From positions 1 through 64,000 of the forward strand of contig NZ_ATAO01000112.1 in assembly GCF_000455825.1 (NCBI RefSeq): a DNA stretch of 64,000 bases. The letters run 5' to 3'. The position numbers and the translations under genes are program-made. Source of the stretch: Microbacterium maritypicum MF109 (GTDB lineage Bacteria; Actinomycetota; Actinomycetes; Actinomycetales; Microbacteriaceae). Below, one piece after another: positions 17,674 to 26,092 of the stretch. The number at the start of each line of letters is the position of its first letter. Position 1 is the first letter of the stretch. Under the pieces are notes generated by a model. That model was given only the letters and a program-made list of their open reading frames with translations. It had not been told where the DNA came from and searched no databases.

Positions 17674-17679
17674 CAGACT
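17674..17679 (+). promoter_or_regulatory. -10 box for the methyltransferase gene
   Basis: CAGACT ends 7 nt before the ATG at 17687. It is weaker than the TANNNT boxes elsewhere. Confidence 0.35.
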
Positions 17680-17686
17680 GAACCGC

Positions 17687-18478
17687 ATGGCCTCGTACAC
17701 GCATGGACATCACGAATCCGTCCTCCGCTCGCACAACGTGCGCGACATCGCGAACTCGGCCGCGTACCTCCGCCCCCACCTCACGTCCACGACCCGCCTT
17801 CTCGATGTCGGCGCGGGCCCCGGCAGCATCACGGTCGACTTCGCCGGCATCGTCGCGCACGTGACCGCGACCGAGATCGACGAGGATGCGCTGTCGCTCT
17901 CCCAGGGACTCGCGGCCGACCGGGGCCTGACGAATCTCGACTTCTCGGTCGAGGACGTGCACGCACTGGGCTTCGCCGACGACTCCTTCGACGTCGTGCA
18001 CGCACATCAGGTGCTGCAGCACGTCGGCGACCCGGTGCAGGCATTTCGGGAGATGCGCCGCGTCACTGTTCCCGGCGGGATCGTCGCCGCGCGCGATGCC
18101 GACTACGCGGGCTTCCTCTGGTTCCCCGTGCTGCCCGAGCTCGACCGCTGGCTGGCGCTGTACCGTGCGGCCGCACGAGCCAACGGCGGCGAGCCGGATG
18201 CCGGTCGCCGTCTGCTGTCCTGGGCGCGGGCCGCAGGCTTCACCGATATCACCGCGACGGCCTCCACCTGGTGCTACGCGTCACCCGCCGAGCGCGCCTG
18301 GTGGGGTGGGATGTGGGCCGACCGCATCCTCGAATCCGCCCTCGCGCGGCAGCTCGTCGACAGCGACATGGCCACGCGCGCCGATCTGCAGGAGATCAGC
18401 GATGCGTGGAGGCGCTGGGCCGACGACGGCGACGGCTGGTATCTGGTGCCGCACGGCGAGATCCTCGCCCGCGCCTGA
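17687..18478 (+). CDS. Class I SAM-dependent methyltransferase
   Basis: This 263 aa Rossmann methyltransferase has SAM motif I as LLDVGAGPGSIT (about residues 38-49), an acidic post-I residue in TATEIDED, and FDVVHAHQVLQHV as motif IV. The layout matches UbiE/arsenite-type small-molecule methyltransferases. It lies after menB-menE, but it is not recognisably the demethylmenaquinone methyltransferase MenG, so a quinone role is only a possibility. Confidence 0.82.
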   Translation: MASYTHGHHESVLRSHNVRDIANSAAYLRPHLTSTTRLLDVGAGPGSITVDFAGIVAHVTATEIDEDALSLSQGLAADRGLTNLDFSVEDVHALGFADDSFDVVHAHQVLQHVGDPVQAFREMRRVTVPGGIVAARDADYAGFLWFPVLPELDRWLALYRAAARANGGEPDAGRRLLSWARAAGFTDITATASTWCYASPAERAWWGGMWADRILESALARQLVDSDMATRADLQEISDAWRRWADDGDGWYLVPHGEILARA

Positions 18479-18510
18479 CGGACGCGGATACATCCCACGA
18501 CGGATGCCGG

Positions 18511-18527
18511 CGCGAGGGCCCCTCGCG
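18511..18527 (+). promoter_or_regulatory. Hairpin overlapping the spacer of the kinase promoter
   Basis: CGCGAGG and CCTCGCG are perfect 7-base arms around GCC and abut the TAGCGT box. It could be an operator or the terminator of the upstream gene. Confidence 0.35.
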
Positions 18528-18533
18528 TAGCGT
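18528..18533 (+). promoter_or_regulatory. -10 box for the histidine kinase gene
   Basis: TAGCGT ends 6 nt before the GTG at 18540. Confidence 0.5.
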
Positions 18534-18539
18534 GGGGGA

Positions 18540-19718
18540 GTGATCCGCCCGCTCTCTCGTACGGCGCTGACCCTCGACATCGTCGGGGCGGCGCTGCTCT
18601 TCCTCGTGCTCGTGCCGATGTCGCTGGTGTTCTACGGGCCCGGAACGGGGAACACCGCGATCGGGGGAGCAGCGGTCGCTGGCATCGTCATCGCGAGCGT
18701 CCTGATGTCGGGCGGCGTCGCCATCGGCCGGCTCGCCCCCGGGTGGGCGCTCGTTGCCGCATGGGCCGGCGCCGTGCTGCAGATGCTCTCCGGGTTCGGA
18801 CCGTTGCCGATCGACATCGCGATCCTGCTCGTGCTGTACGCCACCTCCGCCTGGGGCACACGCCGCGTGCTCTGGTGGGGATTCGGTTCGGCGCTGTTCG
18901 GCGGCCTGGTCGCTGCCGTGTTCATGGTCATCGTCAACGGCGTCGCCTTCGGCACGGGCAGCGGGTGGGAGAAGGTCAGCGCGGGCACACTGCTGCTCGT
19001 CGTCTCCGTCATGGCGCTCGGGTTCGCCTGGGTGTGCGGGCTGCTGTGGCGCGTCGTCCTGCGCGCTCGCCGCACCCGGTCGGCCCAGCTGCAGGCGGAG
19101 TCGCTCGCCGCGGAGGAGCAGGAGCGGGTGCGGATCGCGCGCGACATGCACGATGTGGTCGCCCACTCGCTCGCGGTGGTGATCGCGCAGGCCGACGGGG
19201 CCAGGTACGCGGCCGCGGTGAAGCCCGAACTCGCGACCGAGGCGCTCGGCACCATCGCCCAGACGGCGCGTGGCGCCTTGAGCGACGTGCGGATGCTGCT
19301 CACACAGCTACGGCACCGGCAGGGCGACGGCCCGCAGCCCACGCTCGCCGACCTCGAAGCGCTGTTCTCGCAGGTGCGGCAGGCCGGAATCGAACCGCGG
19401 GTCACCGTCGACCCGATGCCGCCGGGGGAGCCGCCGGCGGCCATCCAGCTCGCGGTCTACCGCATCCTGCAGGAAGCGCTCACGAACGCGATCCGGCATG
19501 GGGACGGCGCGGTCGACGTGCACCTCGCCTGGCTCGCGGACCGCGTCGACGTCGATGTGCGCAACACCGTCACGGGGGAAGCGACGGTGTCTCCCGGCGG
19601 GCACGGTGTCATCGGCATGCGCGAGCGTGCGCAGCTCGTCGGCGGTAGTCTGCAAGCCGAGCGCCGAGGGGCACAGTTCGTCGTCCACGCCACGCTCCCG
19701 ATCGGAGTCTCCGAATGA
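18540..19718 (+). CDS. NarL-type sensor histidine kinase
   Basis: This 392 aa membrane sensor has four to five membrane helices in residues 1-180, then a HisKA_3 dimerisation domain with His204 in RDMHDVVAHSLAV, and an ATPase domain with an N-box-like EALTNAIRHG and a G-box GVIGMRERAQLVGG. The large input is intramembrane with almost no external loop, as in kinases that sense envelope stress. The stop overlaps the response regulator start (ATGA), so kinase and regulator are coupled. The ABC transporter downstream is the likely target. Confidence 0.92.
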   Translation: MIRPLSRTALTLDIVGAALLFLVLVPMSLVFYGPGTGNTAIGGAAVAGIVIASVLMSGGVAIGRLAPGWALVAAWAGAVLQMLSGFGPLPIDIAILLVLYATSAWGTRRVLWWGFGSALFGGLVAAVFMVIVNGVAFGTGSGWEKVSAGTLLLVVSVMALGFAWVCGLLWRVVLRARRTRSAQLQAESLAAEEQERVRIARDMHDVVAHSLAVVIAQADGARYAAAVKPELATEALGTIAQTARGALSDVRMLLTQLRHRQGDGPQPTLADLEALFSQVRQAGIEPRVTVDPMPPGEPPAAIQLAVYRILQEALTNAIRHGDGAVDVHLAWLADRVDVDVRNTVTGEATVSPGGHGVIGMRERAQLVGGSLQAERRGAQFVVHATLPIGVSE

Positions 19719-20350
19719 TCAGAGTCGTGCTCGTCGACGACCAGGCGCTCTTCCGTGCCGGGATCCGCATGCTCGTCGCCTCCCAGCCCGACCTCGAAGT
19801 CGTCGGAGAAGCCGGCGACGGCAAGGAGGCGCTCGAGGTCGTCCGCACGACCCGGCCCGACGTGGTGCTGATGGACATCCGGATGCCGGTCATGGACGGG
19901 CTCACGGCGACCGCCGAGATCCTGGCACGCCCGGAACCGCCGCGCGTCGTCATGCTCACGACGTTCGACCTCGACGAAGCGGCGGCACGGGCCATCCGGC
20001 AGGGCGCGAGCGGCTTCCTCCTCAAGGATGCCGATCCGGAGTTCCTGCTCGCCGCGATCCGCACGGTGCACTCGGGCTCGAGCGTGATCGCCGCCGCCGC
20101 GACACGCGACCTGTTCGAGCACTTCGCCGAAGCACCCAAGCCCGTGCCGCCGCAGTACGCCGACCTCACGGACCGCGAGCGGGAGATCTTCGCGCTCGCC
20201 GCCCGGGGGCTCTCGAACGCCGAGATCGCCGGCCGGGAGTACCTGAGCGAGGCGACCGTGAAGACCCACATCAGCCGCATCCTCAGCAAGCTCGCGCTGC
20301 GCGACCGCGTACAGCTGGTGGTCTTCGCGTTCGAGCACGGCCTCGCCTGA
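19715..20350 (+). CDS. LuxR/NarL-family response regulator
   Basis: This 211 aa regulator has a receiver domain with acidic residues Asp8-Asp9, phospho-acceptor Asp54 (VVLMDIRMP) and Lys in FLLKDAD. Its LuxR-type helix-turn-helix is at about residues 147-205 (LTDREREIFALAARGLSNAEIA). It is coupled to the kinase by an ATGA overlap and lies 103 nt upstream of an ABC transporter gene. Confidence 0.94.
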   Translation: MIRVVLVDDQALFRAGIRMLVASQPDLEVVGEAGDGKEALEVVRTTRPDVVLMDIRMPVMDGLTATAEILARPEPPRVVMLTTFDLDEAAARAIRQGASGFLLKDADPEFLLAAIRTVHSGSSVIAAAATRDLFEHFAEAPKPVPPQYADLTDREREIFALAARGLSNAEIAGREYLSEATVKTHISRILSKLALRDRVQLVVFAFEHGLA

Positions 20351-20440
20351 ACGCCGTTCCGCGGGCGGAGTCCGCGGATCATCCTTGCGATGTATGCGGA
20401 AGGGTCCCCGGGAGCGATGACCGGCGAGGTACCGCGGAAA

Positions 20441-20446
20441 TAGCGT
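20441..20446 (+). promoter_or_regulatory. -10 box for the ABC transporter operon
   Basis: TAGCGT ends 7 nt before the ATG at 20454. The 20351-20440 stretch is the place to look for a response regulator site. Confidence 0.5.
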
Positions 20447-20453
20447 CGGATGC

Positions 20454-21215
20454 ATGGAGATCACGACCACCGACCTGGGGCTCGCCGCCCGCGTCCAGCA
20501 CCTGAAGAAGACCTACGGCTCCGGTGAGGGCACCGTCCATGCGCTGGACGACGTCAGCGTCGGCATCCGCCGCGGACAGTTCACCGCCATCATGGGGCCA
20601 TCGGGCTCCGGCAAGTCCACCCTGATGCACATCATGGCGGGGCTCGACAGCCCCACCGAGGGACGGGCCTGGATCGGTGACACCGAGATCACAGGTCTCG
20701 GCGACATCGATCTGACGATCCTCCGGCGTCGACGGGTCGGCTTCATCTTCCAGGCCTTCAACCTCGTGCCGACGCTCGACGCTCTCGGCAACATCATGCT
20801 GCCGTTCGAGCTCGACGGTCGTCGTCCGAGCGCGATCGAGAGGGCGCGCATCGACGGACTGATCGAGACGCTCGGGCTCGGCTCGCGTCTCTCTCACCGC
20901 CCGCATCAGCTGTCCGGCGGGCAGCAGCAGCGTGTGGCGATCGCCCGAGCCCTGGCCACGGCACCGGATCTGGTGTTCGCGGACGAGCCCACGGGCAACC
21001 TCGACTCGAAGACCGGACGCGAGGTGCTGCGTCTGCTCGCCACCGCGAGCCGTGAGCACGGCCAGTCCATCGCGATGGTCACGCACGACGCGATCGCCGC
21101 GAGTCATGCCGACCGCGTGCTCTACCTCGGTGACGGGCGCATCGTCGCCGACCACCCGCGTCAGACCGCAGAAGAGATCTCGGCCTACATGCTCGCCGCC
21201 GAGGTGGCAGCGTGA
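20454..21215 (+). CDS. ABC transporter ATP-binding protein (MacB/LolD type)
   Basis: This 253 aa ATPase has Walker [10 protein letters not shown] at residues 48-56, signature LSGGQQQR, Walker [13 protein letters not shown] and an H-loop His in VTHD. The DEPTGNLD form is typical of ATPases that pair with FtsX-like permeases. The partner permease starts inside its last codons (GTGA overlap at 21212). With the two-component system upstream this resembles peptide-antibiotic resistance or lipoprotein-handling modules. Confidence 0.93.
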   Translation: MEITTTDLGLAARVQHLKKTYGSGEGTVHALDDVSVGIRRGQFTAIMGPSGSGKSTLMHIMAGLDSPTEGRAWIGDTEITGLGDIDLTILRRRRVGFIFQAFNLVPTLDALGNIMLPFELDGRRPSAIERARIDGLIETLGLGSRLSHRPHQLSGGQQQRVAIARALATAPDLVFADEPTGNLDSKTGREVLRLLATASREHGQSIAMVTHDAIAASHADRVLYLGDGRIVADHPRQTAEEISAYMLAAEVAA

Positions 21216-22672
21216 CCGCCGTCGCCACGGTCGTCCCCGAGACCCGCGCGACCGGTCCTCGACTGGCCTGGCTGCGAGACCGGGGGATGGGCGCGAGCGT
21301 CCTGGTCGCCGCGCTGTCCGCCGCGTTCGGAGTGCTCCTGGTCGAGATCACGGCCTACATCGGCGCCGTGCTGCAGGCCGATCCCTTCATCGGCGACAGC
21401 GGGACGCTCGCCTTCGTCGTCGCACTGCTGTCGGTACTGCTGACGGTCGTCGCGATGTACGTCGCCGCGATCGTCACCGCGAACACCTTCTCGACGATCA
21501 TCGCCGGACGCACCCGTCAGATCGCGCTCATGCGTCTGATCGGGGCGACCGCGCGCTCGCAGCGGGCTCAGGTCGGGAAGCAGGGGCTCGTCGTCGGGCT
21601 TCTCGGCGCGGCGGTCGGCATGCTCGCGGGTCTCGTGCTCGCGGTCGTCGGGGTGCAGGTCGGCGGGCAGCTGATCGCCAACGCCCCGACCGACTTCTCC
21701 CTCGCGCAGCCGTTCGTGGCGCTGCCGGCGATCGGCGTCGCCCTCACGACCTGGGCGGCGGCATGGGCGGGTTCCCGCCGTGTGCTGTCGGTCACGCCTC
21801 TGCAGGCGCTCGGCGGGTCTGTCGAGCGCACGCACGATGATGTCTCCGGCACGCCGGGTCGGCACATCGGCGCCTGGGTGCTGCTCGTCGCCGGTGCCGC
21901 GCTCCTCGTGGGCGGGGTGCTGATCGGTCTCGTCACGCCGCTCGGGGTCGTCGTCGCCTTCTTCGGCGGTGTGCTCTCCTTCACGGGGCTCGCGCTCGGA
22001 TCCGTTCTGTTCATGCCGCCGGTGCTGCGCCTGGTGGGGCGGATGTTCGGATCGAGCGCGACGGCTCGTCTCGCGGCCGAGAATGCGCTGCGCTACCCGG
22101 AACGCTCGTCGAGGATGGCGATCGGCGTGGTCATGGGCGTGACCTTGGTGACGATGTTCGCCGTGGCCCTCGAGTCGGCCAAGCGGCTGATGATGAGCCA
22201 GACCACCGGAGAGGTTCCTGCGGCGTTCTTCGCCCCGATGGACGCTTTCGCGGCGGTGATGATGGTGCTGGTCGCCGTCTCGGCCGTGATCGCGGCGGTC
22301 GGGCTCGTGAACCTGCTCACTATCGGCGTGGTGCAGCGTCGTCGCGAACTGGGGCTGCTGCGCTCGATCGGGCTGTCCAATCGCCAGGTGCGACGGATGG
22401 TGCTGCTCGAGGCGACCCACATCACGGTCGCCGCGACGCTGACGGGACTCGTGCTGGGCGTGGTGTACGGCTGGATCGCCGCGCAGTCGCTGCTCGGATC
22501 GGTGCCGACCCTGCCGGACTTCGTTCCCGCGGGACTCATCGCTCCGCAGATCCCGTGGATCCCCGTCGCCATCATCGTCGTCGCGACGGCGGTGCTGACG
22601 CTGGTGGCGGCGGCGACGCCCACCCGACTGGCGACCAGGGTGGCCCCGGTCGAGGCGCTCGCGGCGGACTGA
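21212..22672 (+). CDS. FtsX-like ABC transporter permease
   Basis: This 486 aa permease has about eight membrane helices in two repeats. Each repeat carries an FtsX core (ALMRLIGATARSQRAQ about residue 105 and ELGLLRSIGLSNRQVRR about residue 380). The first large loop is short, unlike MacB with its long periplasmic domain. It acts with the preceding ATPase. Its substrate is unknown; antimicrobial peptides or lipids are inferred from context. Confidence 0.9.
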   Translation: MTAVATVVPETRATGPRLAWLRDRGMGASVLVAALSAAFGVLLVEITAYIGAVLQADPFIGDSGTLAFVVALLSVLLTVVAMYVAAIVTANTFSTIIAGRTRQIALMRLIGATARSQRAQVGKQGLVVGLLGAAVGMLAGLVLAVVGVQVGGQLIANAPTDFSLAQPFVALPAIGVALTTWAAAWAGSRRVLSVTPLQALGGSVERTHDDVSGTPGRHIGAWVLLVAGAALLVGGVLIGLVTPLGVVVAFFGGVLSFTGLALGSVLFMPPVLRLVGRMFGSSATARLAAENALRYPERSSRMAIGVVMGVTLVTMFAVALESAKRLMMSQTTGEVPAAFFAPMDAFAAVMMVLVAVSAVIAAVGLVNLLTIGVVQRRRELGLLRSIGLSNRQVRRMVLLEATHITVAATLTGLVLGVVYGWIAAQSLLGSVPTLPDFVPAGLIAPQIPWIPVAIIVVATAVLTLVAAATPTRLATRVAPVEALAAD

Positions 22673-22678
22673 CGCCTC

Positions 22679-22684
22679 TAGGCT
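22679..22684 (+). promoter_or_regulatory. -10 box for the ComB-like gene
   Basis: TAGGCT ends 6 nt before the ATG at 22691. Confidence 0.5.
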
Positions 22685-22690
22685 TGTCGG

Positions 22691-23350
22691 ATGCCGTCGC
22701 CGTTCGATCAGTCCACCTACCAGGTCCGCCTCGACTGGGGCACCGCGGGTCTCGCCCGCCTCGCCGATGCCGACGTCGTCGTGGTCGTCGATGTGCTGCG
22801 GTTCTCCTCCACGGTCATCGATGCCACGGCGTCCGGCTCTGCGGTCGCGCTCGCGGAGGCGGAGGGGTGGTCGCGGAACGGGGCGGCCGTCGTCGCTGCG
22901 GCTCCCTCCGAGGCGACGGTGCTCGTCGGCGGCATCCGCAACGCGGCGGCCGTCGCACGGGCCGTGCAGACCATCCAGGAGCGACGGCAGGCACGCACCT
23001 CTGTCGCGGTGATCGCGGCCGGCGAGCTGGATGAGGCGGGTGCGCTGCGGTTCGCCGTCGAGGATCAGCTCGGGGCCGGTGCGATCGTCTCGGCGCTCTC
23101 GGATCGGGGTATCGATCACACGGCTCCGGACGCCGCGGTCGCCGCCGAGGGCTTCCACGCCCTGCGCGGCGCGGTGCGGCACATGATCGGTGCGAGCGGA
23201 TCCGGCCGTGAGCTCGCCGCCGGCGTCGTCGCGACCGCCCGCATCGAAGCATCGGGTCTGATTCCGACCTCCGTGGCGGATGCCGCCGTCCTCGATGCGG
23301 TCGACGTCGTCCCGGTGCTCCACGAGGGATCGTTCGTCCGCTTCGACTGA
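22691..23350 (+). CDS. ComB-like 2-phosphosulfolactate phosphatase family protein
   Basis: This 219 aa protein matches the ComB fold: a VVVVVDVLRFSSTV strand near residue 27, VLVGGIRNAAAV near 78 and a VIAAGELDEAGALRFAVED segment. ComB hydrolyses 2-phosphosulfolactate in coenzyme M synthesis. Actinobacteria of this kind are not expected to make coenzyme M and no other CoM gene is nearby, so the real substrate is probably a different phosphate ester. It is a single-gene unit. Confidence 0.8.
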   Translation: MPSPFDQSTYQVRLDWGTAGLARLADADVVVVVDVLRFSSTVIDATASGSAVALAEAEGWSRNGAAVVAAAPSEATVLVGGIRNAAAVARAVQTIQERRQARTSVAVIAAGELDEAGALRFAVEDQLGAGAIVSALSDRGIDHTAPDAAVAAEGFHALRGAVRHMIGASGSGRELAAGVVATARIEASGLIPTSVADAAVLDAVDVVPVLHEGSFVRFD

Positions 23351-23476
23351 TGCGCATGCCCACCCCGTTCGGAGGATTTCTCCCCGACGGGCGGACGCGC
23401 GGCCGCAGGACATCCTCCCGACACGGAGATCTCCGCCGGTCACCGCGGGGCAGGCGCCGACACGGCCGTGGGCACG

Positions 23477-23482
23477 TAGGGT
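23477..23482 (+). promoter_or_regulatory. -10 box for the DUF3054 gene
   Basis: TAGGGT ends 6 nt before the ATG at 23489. Confidence 0.5.
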
Positions 23483-23488
23483 CGTGGC

Positions 23489-23974
23489 ATGAGGTACCTT
23501 CCCGCTGTCGTCGTCGATGTCGTGCTCGTGCTGATCTTCGCCGCGATCGGTCGCGCGTCCCACGATGAGAACCCTGCGGGTTTCCTGCTCACGGCATGGC
23601 CGTTCCTGATCGCTCTGCTCGTGGGCCATCTCCTCGCCGCGCTGCTGCCCGGCCGACCCCGTCGTCCCTGGTCGCTGCCATGGGGCGCAGTGGTGTGGGT
23701 CGTCACGGTCGCGGGTGGGATGCTCATCCGTGTGCTCAGCGGCGACACGGCGGAGCTGCCGTTCATCATCGTGGCGACGCTCGTGCTCGGGGCGTTCCTG
23801 GTCGGTTGGCGCGCGATCGCAGCCCTGCTGCGTCGTCGGCGCAGCGCTGCCGATGTGACCGTGGAATCCGGCGCGGCGGTCGATTCCGGCGCAGTGGTCG
23901 ATTCCGGCGCGGCCGTCGAACCCGGCGCAGCACTGACGACCGATGCGGAGAGCCGCGACGAGCCGAAGGGCTGA
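23489..23974 (+). CDS. DUF3054 family membrane protein
   Basis: This 161 aa protein has four membrane helices (residues about 5-20, 33-50, 66-86 and 93-113), with the GRASHDE and WPFLIALLVGH motifs of DUF3054. Function is unknown. The tail after residue 125 is a low-complexity array of four six-residue units of the type VDSGAA, encoded by an 18-bp tandem repeat. The tail is unlikely to be part of the core fold and may vary in copy number between strains. Confidence 0.78.
   Translation: MRYLPAVVVDVVLVLIFAAIGRASHDENPAGFLLTAWPFLIALLVGHLLAALLPGRPRRPWSLPWGAVVWVVTVAGGMLIRVLSGDTAELPFIIVATLVLGAFLVGWRAIAALLRRRRSAADVTVESGAAVDSGAVVDSGAAVEPGAALTTDAESRDEPKG
23863..23934 (+). repeat. 18-bp tandem repeat in the DUF3054 gene
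   Basis: About four imperfect units of the type GTCGATTCCGGCGCGGCG encode the V-D/E-S-G-A-A tail. Confidence 0.65.
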
Positions 23975-23981
23975 GCCGCGG

Positions 23982-24470
23982 TCAGCGCGGCATCTGCGCG
24001 GCGAGGCGCACGTCGGTCGAGATCTCCCGTCGGGTCCAGGCGAAGAGATGGCGGGAGTCGAATGTGCGCGAGCACCGGGCGCACGATGTCGGTCTCGTCG
24101 GGCGGCGGTGCCGGTAGGTGACGTGACCTGCGGGGCAGCTGCCCACCCAGGGAGCGAGCTCCTCGGCCGTCTCACCGTGGTGGGTGGTTCCCCCGACGTA
24201 GCCGAGATCACGGGCGACGCGCTTCCACGCGGGACCATGCGCAGCGGCGTGACCGGCGAGGGCGTGCGCGACCTCATGCAGCAGCACCTGATGGATGTCG
24301 TCGTCTTCGAAGCGTGCGGCGAGATAGCGGGACACGGTGATGCGCTTCTTCGTGTAGTCGCACTGCCCGGCCCGCCGCTTGGCGTTGTCGAAGCCGAACG
24401 ACCAGCTGTCGTCGAGGTGCAGCGTGATCAGTGCTTCGCCCCAGACGCGCACACGGTCGAGTTCCGCCAT
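23982..24470 (-). CDS. SprT-like zinc metallopeptidase
   Basis: This 162 aa protein has the gluzincin-type HEVAHALAGH (His65, Glu66, His69) with further His residues downstream as the likely third ligand. A C-terminal ribbon (CPAGH ... CARC) may bind a second zinc. SprT/Spartan relatives act on protein-DNA crosslinks, but the bacterial role is poorly defined. The ATG at 24470 is leaderless by its -10 box. It is convergent with the DUF3054 gene. Confidence 0.8.
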   Translation of the reverse strand: MAELDRVRVWGEALITLHLDDSWSFGFDNAKRRAGQCDYTKKRITVSRYLAARFEDDDIHQVLLHEVAHALAGHAAAHGPAWKRVARDLGYVGGTTHHGETAEELAPWVGSCPAGHVTYRHRRPTRPTSCARCSRTFDSRHLFAWTRREISTDVRLAAQMPR

Positions 24471-24476
24471 GCGATC

Positions 24477-24482
24477 AGGCTA
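24477..24482 (-). promoter_or_regulatory. -10 box for the SprT-like gene
   Basis: TAGCCT on the minus strand ends 6 nt before the ATG at 24470. Confidence 0.5.
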
Positions 24483-24516
24483 AGCCATGCCGCCGACATC
24501 GCGGTGGCACGAAGAC

Positions 24517-25044
24517 TCAGCCCGCGATGAGCTGCGGCGGGCGGCGCCGCTCGACAGCCTCGATGGCCAGGAGCGCCGTCTCGAGCTCGCGGTCTTCCGC
24601 ACCCGACTCACGCCGGAGGAACAACGACTGCTTGAAGCTCTCCCTGGCGGTCTCGTAGTCGCCTGCGTCGTAGGCGTTCTTGCCGTGGTGCTGGTACGCG
24701 AACGCGGCGATCGACAGCCAGCGCTGCCCCTCCGCCTCGGTCGCGCAGGTCGAGAGCTCCTGTTCGGCTGCGGCGTGCGCGCCCCGATACTGCAGGATCG
24801 TGGCGTGCAGCACGCGGGCGCGCAGAACGTCCTTCCGGGTGCCGGCCATGCGCGCCTGACGCACCGTCTCATCGGCCAGCGCGAGCGCCTCGTCGAGGCG
24901 GTCGAGCACTTTCAGCAGCCACACGCGCTCCAGCAGAGCGGGCAGACTGCGCTGCGAATCGATCTCCGCGAGTCGTGCCTCGCACTCATCGAGATCGACC
25001 TTCTCGCGGAGGGTGTCCTGGTCGTATCCCCGGATCAAACTCAT
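24517..25044 (-). CDS. Conserved helical (TPR-like) protein of unknown function
   Basis: This 175 aa soluble protein is predicted almost entirely helical. Repeats such as ALLERVWLLKVLDRLDEALALADETV and AFAYQHHGKNAYDAGDYETARESFKQSL have the A-x-x-G-x-Y spacing of tetratricopeptide repeats. The ATG at 25044 has a GAAGGAG site. The frame extension to 25140 is not supported. It probably mediates protein contacts. Specific partners are not evident. Confidence 0.72.
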   Translation of the reverse strand: MSLIRGYDQDTLREKVDLDECEARLAEIDSQRSLPALLERVWLLKVLDRLDEALALADETVRQARMAGTRKDVLRARVLHATILQYRGAHAAAEQELSTCATEAEGQRWLSIAAFAYQHHGKNAYDAGDYETARESFKQSLFLRRESGAEDRELETALLAIEAVERRRPPQLIAG

Positions 25045-25201
25045 TGCTCTCCTTCCGCAGCGTCCCCCACCAGTCTGCCTTCCGGTGACGGGGTCGTCGG
25101 GGCGGCGCGCCCTGGTCTCCGCATCCTCTCTGCGACACACGGCGCCCCGGCGCTGCTGTCACCGATCGTGCCTCTCCTCGGACGCCGGAGACGCTCGTGG
25201 C

Positions 25202-26062
25202 TCAGCGCAGGAAGAGCGAGGCGTCGGGTCGCGGGGAGGCGATGGCGTCGGCGTCGGTCACGATCCGCGCCCCGTGGAGGAAGGCGTCCGCCTCGGCGCC
25301 CTGCGCGATCTTCGCGGGGTGGGGACCGGCGGCCAGGATGCGCGGCAGCCATTCCGTCGGCAGGGGAGCGGCCGAGGCCGCGACGACGAGGTTGCCGAAC
25401 CGCCGGCCCTTGAGCACCTGTGTGTCGGCGAGGATGCCGATCTCGGGGAGCACGTCTGCGATGGTCGCGGCCTGTCGGCGGGCGAAGGCGAGACCGGGGC
25501 CGTCGGCGACGTTGACGAGGAGCACGCCGCCGGGCGCGAGCAGCTCCGCGAGCTCACGGTAGAACTCGACGCTGGTGAGGTGGGCGGGCGTCTGGGCTCC
25601 GGAGTACACGTCGGAGACGACGAGGTCGCAGCTGGCCTGCAGTCCGCTCGGCAGCTTCGCCACGCCTTCGCGGGCATCGCCGATCCTGATCCGGATCGGC
25701 GCGCCCTTCGGCAGGGGAAGGTGCTCCCGCACCAGCTGAGCCAGCGGGGCCTCGAGCTCGATCACCTGCTGGCGCGAACCGGGACGCGTGCTCTCGATAT
25801 AGCGCGGGATCGTCAGGGCGCCGGCTCCGAGGTGCACGGCGGTCAGCGGGCCGGGCGGCAGCTGGTCGATCACCGCCCCCATGCGCACGATGTACTCGAA
25901 GTGCAGGTGCGTCGGGTCGTCCAGATCGACGTGCGACTGCGGCGTGCCGTCGACGATCAGCTCGAAGCCGCTCGTGAACTCCGACGGGATGATGCTGGCG
26001 ATTCCGCCGTGATCCAACCGGACCTGGGGATGCTCGGTGTCGCGCGATCTCGTCCGGCCCAT
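25202..26062 (-). CDS. Spermidine-synthase-like methyltransferase-fold protein
   Basis: This 286 aa Rossmann protein is similar in order to spermidine synthases: an N-terminal beta domain with HLHFEYIVRM, motif I AVHLGAGALTIPRYI and an acidic VVSDVYSGAQTPAH loop. The aminopropyl-transfer DxxE/D set is not complete, so spermidine synthesis is not assured. It may be one of the fused-type actinobacterial homologues of unknown function. The ATG at 26062 fits the TAGGCT box better than the GTG at 26068. Confidence 0.78.
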   Translation of the reverse strand: MGRTRSRDTEHPQVRLDHGGIASIIPSEFTSGFELIVDGTPQSHVDLDDPTHLHFEYIVRMGAVIDQLPPGPLTAVHLGAGALTIPRYIESTRPGSRQQVIELEAPLAQLVREHLPLPKGAPIRIRIGDAREGVAKLPSGLQASCDLVVSDVYSGAQTPAHLTSVEFYRELAELLAPGGVLLVNVADGPGLAFARRQAATIADVLPEIGILADTQVLKGRRFGNLVVAASAAPLPTEWLPRILAAGPHPAKIAQGAEADAFLHGARIVTDADAIASPRPDASLFLR

Positions 26063-26069
26063 GGGCACG

Positions 26070-26075
26070 AGCCTA
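26070..26075 (-). promoter_or_regulatory. -10 box for the spermidine-synthase-like gene
   Basis: TAGGCT on the minus strand ends 7 nt before the ATG at 26062. Confidence 0.5.
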
Positions 26076-26092
26076 CGCGCTGGCGATGCGGC

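Noticed and set aside
21185-24277. A 1030-codon open frame antisense to the ABC permease and neighbours
   Set aside because: It spans several well-supported genes on the other strand, and its Arg/His/Asp-rich product looks like a shadow.
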